64,000 bases of DNA from Panorpa germanica (lineage: Eukaryota > Arthropoda > Insecta > Mecoptera > Panorpidae). Positions within the stretch are counted from its first letter, which is position 1. The number at the start of each line of letters is the position of its first letter. Positions 13,901 to 25,900 of this stretch are shown here, piece after piece. Location: positions 20,226,603 to 20,290,602 of the forward strand of contig OY783211.1 of NCBI GenBank assembly GCA_963678705.1, written 5' to 3'. Made by a program: the position numbers and the translations under genes. A model generated the notes under the pieces. It was given only the letters and a program-made list of their open reading frames with translations, was not told where the DNA came from and did no database searches.

Positions 13901-16900
13901 TTGCGCTTATATCTTGTAAACTATAAATAATAAGGTAATGATTTATTGGATACAGCGATTACCGTATCACAAATTGTTTGTAGTTGGGGATGCAGCGATG
14001 AGAGAAAAAGAGAATGATTTGGGTAGAAAAAAGTACGTTGAATTCTTATCAATATGCACACAAGTTAACAAAAATTAAAAAATGTGTGAATGTGCTATAA
14101 ATCCATTAATAATAGTCCGATAAAATAGGGTCCGATATTAACTTTTCGAGCAGTACCATTGTAAATTTGACAAGGTGTTGTTTCGTAGTAGTAGTCTCAT
14201 AAAATCACCAGTAATATGCAGAAGTTTGAAATTTCTCGAGTTTGGTAGAAAACAATCATATTATTCTCTGTAAAACATATCTCTAAGTACCTCCGAGGAA
14301 TTAGTTTCGAATAGTACTGGAGATAGGAAAATCGCGAAAGACCTTTTTAAAGCAAATTTAATAAAAAAAGCTATTAAATATTTTTAATAGCATGAATACA
14401 GAGATATCGATGATTAAAACATCTAAGTATTATAATTTTAATACAATTAAATAAAACAGAACTCTAAAAGAAAAAGGAAAGACTTCTATATTAATAAAAA
14501 TATGAAAAACTAAACATTTCCATTCACCCCCAAACTTTGCACAGCTCTAATAACTAAACTAGGATGAATCCGAGTAAAAGTCATATGATATTTTTATTAT
14601 GATTATTTTTAATGTAATAGCGGGATCTCCAACTTCATCTAATAAATAAAGTAATCTTAAAGAAGAATTTTAATCTTTTAAGTATCATTTCCACTCACTG
14701 TTTTAATTTTGTATTTAATTTAAATGGTATAGCATATGGGAATATGTTCGTTCATTCATTCTCTGCACAATTTTAAATTTAGAATTTAATTACGTTTTCT
14801 TTGTTTTTCACAACCTTAAAATTTCCAATGATACTAAATTAAAAAAACTATATTATATTATAACCTTTATCATGTGACAATCTGTCAAAATGCAGTAGGC
14901 TTAATTTTTACAAAAAGTTTAAAGACAAATAAATAAGTAAAACAATTTCTATTACTAATTGTTATTAAAAACATCCATTTTAATTATTCCATATTCAATT
15001 TTGTATAACTGTCAAAAATTATCAGGCACCAACTAAATTAACTAAACTCAAATTAAAACACGAATGAAAATGAAACACAAAGGAATACCTATTCTGAAAA
15101 TCTGAAATTTAGATTAAATAATTAAATTAAATATCAATAAATTGAGTGGAAATGAGGCTTTACCGTTTTTGACATAACATAACAAAAAAGAACATTTTTG
15201 GGGTGGTTTTTAATTTATTCCTACTAATCTCAGAGGGCTACAAACTTTTGCAAATCACTTGTAGGTTTAATGACACGAAATAGAACATTTTGTCAAATTT
15301 GACGAGGTACTTCTCTTAAAAGCGAAACAATTAAACAAAGTGAACAAATATTTCCAAGATATATACTTTAAGTTGGGGTTGCCCTGGTCTGTTCACAGAG
15401 ACTAAGTTATGAATACAAAGCAGCTTGGAATTAGTGAGATAGTGGTGAATAACTATTGTTTAAAATTAGTTTCTTCTATTGGAAATAATTTCCTGAAAGC
15501 TCAGTGAACCCTTAAAGCGGCTCACCGCCTCGAATGTTCGAATGTTCATCAAACTAAGGTACTTATACTTAACCAAAGTTACGTTATCTTTCGCTGGTTA
15601 GAGACATAAGTCCGTGTTTCGGATCTGAGAATTGAGAGATACTTAACAATAGGTTAACAGAGGAAACGCTTAAAAAGGATTAGCTGGTGCATAACCAGAC
15701 TAGAACTGCTCTCAAAATATCTCACTTAAAATTCCTCTCATTTGCTGCATAGAATCTTATTAATTAAATTTAGGTTTGTATAAATGTATTTTTATATGAT
15801 TGGATAAGATAATTTGGATGTAAAGAAATTGATATTTGTGACTTACCAGTAGTACCAATAAAATATTCAGTTCATATTCTTGCATGTTCGTCTTTAGTAT
15901 TAGCCATTGCAAAAAGTAGGATTTAAAAACAATGGTTAGGTGGATTTAAGCTTAATTAGCATGGCTCATGTATAATGTGTTTAATATTTGCTAAAAGCAA
16001 ACTCTCTAAAAATCTAATCATTCGTGCATGTTGCGCTGCTGTTAATTTGTTAACGAACAGCAAAAATTTGAAATGAGGAATATTATTTAGCGAAGTGTTA
16101 CGATTTAAATATTATGTGTTGTGTTTGCAAGTTGAAGAAAAGAGTAGAAGATTAATTTAGAAAAATATGTAAGTCTATAAAATTTACATTTTCCTAGCGG
16201 CTCATCTTGAAAACGGTCGTTTTTGTTATTCAGAACATTCCGTCGATATGGTTGGTAGCGGGATCCGGATATGGAAACTGAAGCTGTCTTCCCTGGAAAC
16301 AAAAACGTAACGGTTCTGATTTAAGTTGATCTGTACTGAACTAGGAGTATAAACCGTATACGGTTATACCGTTCGGTTTACAGACTTACTGTTTACAAAT
16401 AACTCCTCAAACATATAACCTTAAGAAAATACACATTGAGAAGTAACATTAAGAAATAGAATAGAGATAGGCTGTAGACTTTATTAAAAGTACCTGACCC
16501 TGTGATCCTACGCCCTACAAACATGCTAAACAACAATCTTAAAAATATGTAATATTCATTTATTGTGTTAATTAATTTGTTTGCATTTTTTTAAATTTAT
16601 GACCAATATATAATTTACGCTTACTTTTATTAATATATGTGAACTGCACTTGCAGTCTAATAAGTGTATGAATAATACGATATTTTGCATATAATCAAAC
16701 GAAACAACAAAACCAAGTACGAGAATCGAACCCGAAACATTTACTCTTATGAGGGAAAAAACTTGCCACTGAGGAACACGTCAATGTCAACGAAGTCAAT
16801 GAAGATTCTAAAACCCTCCGCAACAAAGCAGAGCGCCCACTCCAAATGCCGGTTTACACCAGAGAGACAGTTTAGTGAAACACGAATAAAAACTTGTTTT

Positions 16901-19900
16901 TCTGAAAGAGACAGTTTTTAAAACATTTTTGTATTTTGTTGCTGTTTTAGCAAACAAAATACATTCCCATCTGAATTCGGTGAGATCAAAGAAAAACACG
17001 TTTTAGTCTGCTTGGTTTGAACACGCAGTTTTGTTTTTTGTGAACATTTACGCTTGTCAGTTGTTGTTTATCATGTTTATAATTTTTATGGAACACACAG
17101 AAAAACACCAGACTGTTCAGTGTGAACCGTTTTAATTAAAACAAAACATGTTTTTGTTTTGTTTTTTGACAAACAAACTGTTTTCAAAACTGTCTCTCTG
17201 GTGTCAAACCGGCATAAGAGTGGGTCCATCAGTTAGCTAATTTATCGATTTTTAAATAGAGTTAAAAAAGTAATGTATGGACATACAGTACGGCCCATAC
17301 TGAAAGTTGTTTTTGACAGTAAAGTAAGGGTCTATACACACACATCAGTGCGAACACGTGACGATAAGTGACGTCATTGACACAGTCAAGTACGAATAAC
17401 TTCGAACAAAATGTTTAGAACAACATCATTAGTAGGTTTTCTGGGTTTATTTAAGTAACAATCTAGGTTTCTTCAAAATTTATGTGTGGACGCAGTGCTA
17501 CAAACGCACAGTCTTATTTAGAACGAAATTATAATATTATACAGATATTTTATCATGACGATCTCTCTTTGTTTTATTATTCCAATAACAAGAACATGAT
17601 AATTTCTCTAAAATCTAACGATGTCGTTACCTTACTAACTGAAGTAACTTCTGTAAGTCTTATAAACTTCGGTAATAACATTATAATTATCTGAAGTTAT
17701 TTCTCGGTACTAGGCACTAGGCAAAGCGCACATTTCCAACATCTCGTATCTACTAGTATCTCAATATAATTCAAACATTTCTATCTATCTAGTCGAACAT
17801 CAAACAAATGTCTTAAATTCTCGTATTTGAATTAGCAAAAATTCGTAAACTCAACTCGAGTTTAGTGATTTTACTTTTGTAACTTGCGTCTGATTTCTCA
17901 TCTAATAATTTTGCCTTTACTAAGAAATTAGCGTAAGCCGAAACTAAAATACTGAATAATATTTTGTAATAAATATGTGTCACTGCAAAGGTGTTTCTTA
18001 ACTAATACTCTTAACAATTATTCAATTAATTCCTAAATGCTTATAATCTCGACTTAATTGAAAGTCACAAGAGATTTGCATAATCCTTTGACACTAATGG
18101 TTTCACAGAGCAGATTAAAATACAACCCACTAACACCTTGTTAAGGTAAACGTCCACTTACCATCATGGAAGTCATTAGACGCATCGTGTTAAAAATATT
18201 TTGTATGGCTACTCATATACAAGTGTGTTCACTGTTCAGTATCGTAAAACGGGAATATTTTCACAGACTACGTGACGATTTGGATTTCTGGATCCGACCC
18301 GATCCGGACTCGCATCCGTCGGGTATTGACAATAAACTCGAATCCGGGTGGAAAACCCGAAGGATTCCAACCACCAGACACGAGATCAATAAATAGAAAG
18401 AACTTACAGAATTGTTTATACTATATTTATATTAAATTTTTTATATTTTTCTGATTTTGAACCCGACCTGAACCCGGGACCCGGATCCGGAGGATATAAA
18501 AACCCTAGGTTTTCAGAAGCATTAGAGACGATACCATCATAATAGTGTTTATAAACCGAATGATGCCGATACACATGCGTTTATATGTCAGCAACAAGCG
18601 GTTTGCATCAAATAAATTAATTAAAAGGCTATTGCACGGATAATCGTATTTTCATTATTAGTATTCTGATTTCAAATCCAGCGGACGAGCTGTAGGTTAC
18701 TGTAGCTTGGTAGAAGAGAAAATAAATAGAAAATCTATTTCCACTGCGAATAAGCGAATTCACTTGTATTTTTTTTACAGGACGCATTCGATGCATGCGA
18801 AGCGGACATATGAACGCATACCTATATACAATAACGCGTTATTGGTATTGAATCCGTGTCGATACGATGCGTCTAATGACCTTTATGTAGATAAGTGAAC
18901 GCTTTCCTTAATACTTGTACTTCGACAATAATGCTTTCACAAAGCAGATCAAAATAAAACCTGCTAGAACCACGTTAGACTTACGTTAATATCGTTTGCA
19001 TGTGACTACGGTATAAAAGAACAGGACTGATCCGTGAGCTCCATATTGTAATAGTTTTTTTTATTCAGTATCAGAGTATTCAGATCATATTGAATAAGCT
19101 ATATTATGTTTTCGCATAATAGTCTCTATGTAACTGGCAATAGAGCTCACAAAAACAGAGACTCGGATGGCTTATTCCGGATTTATTGTATATGAATATG
19201 CATATTCGCGAAGGATCAACCAATCAGAAAGTTTATGCCGCAATTCCATTTATAGCCTTTATGTTCCTGTAGGTATACATATAGGATAGGATAGTATAGG
19301 ATATAGGTGTTCTATAAAAAAAACTGAGAAAGTTTGATGCTACATCATCTATTTCAATAGAAGTGATAAATGATCATCAATATTTCATTTTATTATGCAA
19401 AATATGTATTTGATGTATTGGTAAATGTGGAACGGAAGCGGGAAGATACTGTGTAACAATGAGATGTCTGCGCTGCTTTGAAAAATAGCTGTACACGGTT
19501 TATCTACAAATATAAAGAACAACAGACACATATTTTAGGTGACATTATCAGGTGTTACTAGGTAGATATCGTACGATATCAACAACGCGTGAATATACAT
19601 TCGCGCGTGAGTCGCGTGCAATTCTCCGGCATCTAAACTCGCGTAAAACTTTTGTAGCAAACACGGTATTAATATAACCAGCGTTTACGCCGATAGATGT
19701 AGAGTATTTGATTGACAAGGTCATACGAAAAAGGAAGCACTGAAAAAACTTCTCGCTATAAATTTTTCTAAAGAATGTTGTTAAAAGGTAACGCTACTCT
19801 CCACGCCTCGCATCGACCGCATTGGATTATTATCATATTAAACATGGTGGAGATGGAACAACTGGTATCGACTATCAGAGAGTTGCTCATCGGAGCAACT

Positions 19901-22900
19901 CGTTGCAAGCAAGCATTGAAAATGCCGTCGATAACACATTTGTACGACTAAACATACAGATAGATACCTATAAAAAGCTGCATACCCCACTGCTCCCCTC
20001 TATCATGATTGATACAAGCACAGTGGTTGCTGCGACTTGTCCCCTTTAGGCCGTCCGCACAACTGAATAAGAATGCAACTGTGTTGTTAGTGTGAGAACA
20101 CACACGGCACGAACTAAACTAAACTGATTTCAAACTGGTTTTGAGCACGTTTTAAACGACTGTGTTTCTTGGTCGCAGGGCATGCTTTTGATGGTAACAT
20201 CATGTGCACAAATAATATTCAAAAGTATTTAAATGCATACATACATACAAATACGACACAATAAAATCCTTTATTATGCTATTGTTAAAAATTATATAGT
20301 CACAAAACACCTACGACTAACACAAAACGACTAGTTTGCAATCAGTCAACCCGTGTGCAGACGGCCTTAGTTGAATCTCATTTTTGTTGATCAGATCAGA
20401 TCCGTAATCCTCCTTTCAATCGATATTAAATTAGACAGAATGCGACGTTCAGATATAGTATTTACTCGTTAAAGCTTGTCTGTCGGTAAAACAGTGACCG
20501 TTAAATGAAAACATATACTCATGAACGCCATAGATGTTGCTGTAAGAATACCGGCCAACACAGTTGATATTTGGAGTAGTATACCTCACGTTTTTAGTTA
20601 GTTGGGTAGTTAAATGCATATTGTTAGGTTATAATAAAATAAGATAAAAAGGAATTGACAATTTATGGTAAATAATAAACTTTAAATGTCGTTTCTTTAA
20701 ATTTCAGGTATGATAGTACGATTTAAGTTAAACAATGTAATTATTAAAATATTTATGTAAATTACCAAAATAAACTTTAAATTTCAGAAGCAACACATGA
20801 GTTTGTTTAAAATTAACAATTCCTAATAAACTGGAGATATTGTCTAATACAGATATGATGAAACGGACAGTTCAACTGAATCTGAACCTGAAACAAATTG
20901 AAGATCTGATCTGGTTTCAACAAAAAGTTCACCAAACGAAATTTATTATATGTATCAATGAAATAAAACATGTTCTAACAAATTTACAGTGTGGTTGTGT
21001 TTTTATACAGTTTTACAAGACTTTAATGAGTCACTTTAGCGGTGAAATATGTGCACAAATGACATAGCCCAAAATAGAGACAAGTTTGAATTATTTATGC
21101 ATGCACGGTGCACCTAATCACATTTTCTAACTAGGGCAGAAGTCGTAACTACACGACTTATAATCCCTCTTCTCTTATCCACAAAACACGATAAAAGCAT
21201 TTTGATCAACTGAAACATCGCAGCATTGCCGTCGCACAGCTTACATACTTTAATGACTGGTGCGGGTTAAATTCATGTTCTTGAAAATTTACGAGCAGAA
21301 ATGCATAATTAATTACGTGGAATTAACATCGTCAAGGTTACTGGTTTAATTAATGTGCTATTTTGAAAATAACTATAATTGAGAAACGAGAAGGTGTAAG
21401 GTAGCCGTACTCGTACTCGTATTCGTACTTCGTGATTCATTGACGCTGACTGTATGGTAAGGTGTTGGTTGTTGCTTCAGTTATTTTATTTCGGTAATGC
21501 TCAGGTGTTCTCAAGCGTGTTTCCTCTACCGATGACGGATTAATGATATGTGTTAATTAAATTAATATGTATGTAATTAGTCATATAGATGTACGAGTAA
21601 TTATGCAATGCAATTAATTTAAGTAATGTCATTAAACTCTATTTCATAAATTGTGATAATTGATTAAACTTTGTTTTACAGGAAAAATAACAAGCACAAG
21701 TTATCTGAGATCACAGTCACGCTACAGGCTATGTGCTATGTGTTATATGCGTTATATTGCTGTTGTTTTTGTTTAGTACTAATCTGGTAATTAAAGTGTC
21801 TGGCTTTGATTATTCATTTATTTGCTATAATTAAATACATAATGTAATATAAATCATTGAATAAAAATTCCAGAGAACAAATGAGTAGTGTTTGCATTCA
21901 AAATATTTATTAGTCGGAGAAATTCGTCGTTAAAAAGACTAACCGACCATTTTGGGTAGGCGGCAATGTCTGTATGACCATTAGAGATGTAATGAATGTA
22001 TGATTTACTACATTACAATACATACATACACTTTACTACTACCACCAAGATGGTGCCAGGTACACCAGGCAGTCTCACGCCCAGACCCTTCACACACCAC
22101 CGAATTTTCAACCCCAACATTTGCGAATGCGAATATCTGCATTTTAAATATGGCGCCAAAAGTAAGCAATTACTATCTCACATTTTGATCGTGCGTTGAT
22201 CGTCTAATTACTAAATGCTTTACTTAGTAATATAATATACATTCTTTCATTTGTGTTCTCAGTAAAGATATCATTTAAAGTAGTTTAGTGTAATTCCAAA
22301 TTTAATAATTTACTTAGCTCCATTGTGTATTTAAAAAGTTGAAAATTTATTTTGGTTATTATATAATTGTTATTTTATATTGCAAGTTCAATTAGTAAGT
22401 AAAACAAAAATATTTTAAATATTTTAGTTTCAATATTTGAGGTAAGGTGTGCTTCATTCGGCTGCTATTTTGGAAATAAGATTGTAATTGTTTATTTTGA
22501 AAACTATAAGTTTCACGAAAATTTTGTAAAGAGCTATTTTGTAGATAATAATATTATTTACAACTTTTATTAATGACTTCTTGTTGTAACTTTTAAAATA
22601 AAGAAGTTATAAGCTAAAATAAATCTTAAATAAAGTGGTTTAATGAACAGAAACTTTTGTGGGAATTATAGGTAGATAAACGAAACCTTTATTTTCAAAA
22701 TGGCCGTCGAATGAAGGCGCTCACCAACCTATAAATTCAAAGTTAAATCCAAATTTGACTCCTTTATATGATGAAAAAACATGTCTAACGAAAGTGTACG
22801 GCTTTTCCACTATAGCATTCAATTGAAATTCAAGTGCTATTTATACCCAAATTATTGAGTTCAAAGGCTGTGTATTGTACATAAGCAACCACAGAAATAA

Positions 22901-25900
22901 GCATAATGCATAACGTATCTCACTACCTAGTGCAAAACCCAAATAGTTAAAACAGAAAAATGTATTTCATGAATGGCTAATGGTACGCGTACAAAAGAGT
23001 ATGAATATGATCCTGTGAAAGCATTGCATCATTTTATTCAACTAATTATTTACCCCGAAGTACAAAATAAATATTTTACAACTTTAAGCATGGAAAAACA
23101 TCGTCGTTTTTTAAAAAACCGAGTTTTATTTCATTTTGTAAAAGTTATAATGATCTAAAAAATATCTACAAATGCATTCAAATACTCTACAACAAATCGC
23201 ATGTTTATTATAACAAAATTTCAAGCTGGATTTTTTAAAAATGATTTACTTTTAACAGGCTATTATCAATTGTAGTTTGGATATTTTGTTTAATATAATC
23301 TTATTTATATACGTCCGACCGCCGAATATGGAGGTCATTTGTCAGTAGGCGTATTGCAGTTGTTTCACATTAGCACACATTGTAATGAGAGAAATCTTCT
23401 CTCTAATCTTTATTAATACACTTCTATGTTGAAAGAGTATGTACGTAAATAAGTGTACCACTGATCCTCTTTGTGTGTACGACATCATAGACAGAGAATA
23501 CGTGAAGGATGTAACGAGAACCCTATGTACAGCGGGTGCCAAACGATGCTACGAACACCTTCCAACGTTGTACGCTTGATGGTTTGACGCATCGTGTGGT
23601 CGATGTTGGAACTAATTCGTCCAACGTTCATGTTGAATGAAGTTCGGGCTGTTGTCGGTCTTTTGATCCGCGTTAAAAGGAATTTCTCACCGTATCTCAC
23701 CGTAGACGAACGCGCATGTGTGAACATAGGATAAGGATATACAATAATCAATGGTGTATTGATAAACATGGAAGTAGAAGTTTATAATAATGCAACTACA
23801 TCCTACTGACTATAGTTGATGGCGCACATAGTCTATTCTAGTGTGAGAGCCAGGGGCGGCCTTAGCCATTGCGAGGCCCCGGGGCGGCAGATCTTCGCAA
23901 GGCACTTGTTCTTTGTATAATTTATGTAAATGTAAGTAAGTAATTTTGATGATTATTGACGAGAAATAAAATTTTATATTGGAAATTTTATAAAAGTTAA
24001 CAAACACAAAGACGACAAATATTAATGATGATAAATTAAGGTAACTGTGTGTCTTAAAAGATATACGCAGTGATTCTAGTGGGGAAAAGCGAGGCGCGAG
24101 ATTCAAATACATATATAGTAATGAATTTTTCTACTTGGGTTGTATTCGAGGCCCCTACAAGAGCGAGGCCCCGGGCGGTTGCTCTGCTTGCCAACCCCTA
24201 AGGCTGCCTCTGGATTGAGAGCAGTTTCATGCTTATACAGTTACCACTTTATTAGATAGCGGTGCAGTTTACATATATCAGTACCCCATACTAGTTTGTA
24301 CACTATCGGTAAAGTTCTCAATACACTTATTTATTAAGCCCAAATTCTAAAACGCAAAACTCTTCTAAACTTCCTAATTGGCTTGTGAATAAATAAACCA
24401 AAACAACATCTTGAGAAGTGCCACCTGCGTTGCCAAATTGACAGTGAGTGAGACAGTAAGCTGTTACAATAGTTACTAAATTCTAAAATTCATCCGTCAC
24501 GTTGGCACTGGCCATTTTTACAATTCATGAACGAGAACTAAGAACAGAATGAAACAATTGCGCCGGACCATGCCATATGGCGGACCAGCACTTGCCTGAT
24601 GTTCCTTTACTAATTAAATACAAATGATAAAAGTTATAACACTAATTACGACCGTTTAGGCTTGAGGATAACATTTTGTGGTGGTTTCATTAAGTTCTGT
24701 TGTTAATTGCTTTGTTTTTGAATAATTAAAATGTCGTTATGCTTCACAAATAAGTGGAATTATAATTGTTGGAAATACGAAGTTTAGAGATTTATAGGAT
24801 GACTCACGTATACAGGAGTATACTACTAGAGACGATAATGACGATTATGATAAATAACCAGGTGCAAATACCTCATTCCTCTTCACAAAAACTTTTTCTT
24901 TCCAGAAAGACGGAAATATTTACAAAGTACTTTACTGCTACCGATGTAACAGTAACTATTTCGCGGCGGGAAACATATCACTTTAATATATACTTTTGAC
25001 GACAAGTTCTCGTGGTACACAAATTGCTAACATAGTCATTTCTCAACTTTTATTCCGACGTAGTGTGACGTTAGTTATGTTCTCAGTAATGCGGATGCGG
25101 CCAAGAATATTGTAACAATCTTAATAAGTTTTCTTTGTAGAAATGAATTATTTTAAAACGTACGCAGCGGAAAATTCGAAAGTTTTTAACATTTTTAGTT
25201 TTAAGATGGCACAAAAATTCTTTTTAATTTATATTGAAAAATATTTGTGTCAGATTGTGCATGGAAGAATAATATATTGTGTAAGTTAATATGTAGAAAA
25301 CAAAACAAAGAAATGAATATCATGTAACCATAACGAAAGCAATAATGTGGTGTCCCGTAATTTGAAATAGTAAAGGGTTCAGTCCATAGTTTTTCTGAAA
25401 TACTGAGACTAAAGTCTGGACCTCAAAAGTTCAACAAAGATAGTATATTCATGTCTAAGAAAAACGTCAATCTATAAATTAAAATATTTGAATGTTGGAG
25501 TCGCACTGGTATGGCCGGTACATAAAGTCCCAAAATGCAGTTACAGCTTTACTTCCGTGGCTATGTTTGAAGTACATAATCTTCAGGGATTCGAAGATTA
25601 GAAAACTATTGTAACATTTACTACTCCCACGTGGTCCATCCTATCGTGCAAGAATGTTTACAGTAATAAAAACATGTTTTGGTGTTAAAACAACCAGCTT
25701 TCAGGTTGAAATTAAATTTTCATTCTATTGTTTGGTTTTTGTTGTACAACCAACATTCAACAATAATACTTTGGTTTAGCAATTAAACGATACGCATAAA
25801 CATACTGATCTTCTGAATTTGAATTTCAGTAATTTGAAATTGTAAGCGCCAGCTGGTGTTAACATATGTTACAAACCACACAATGGCGACGAGAACAAGA

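Noticed and set aside
16716-16800. A working tRNA-Met gene
   Set aside because: A and B boxes are visible but the acceptor stem and D arm do not pair; kept only as a SINE-type relic.
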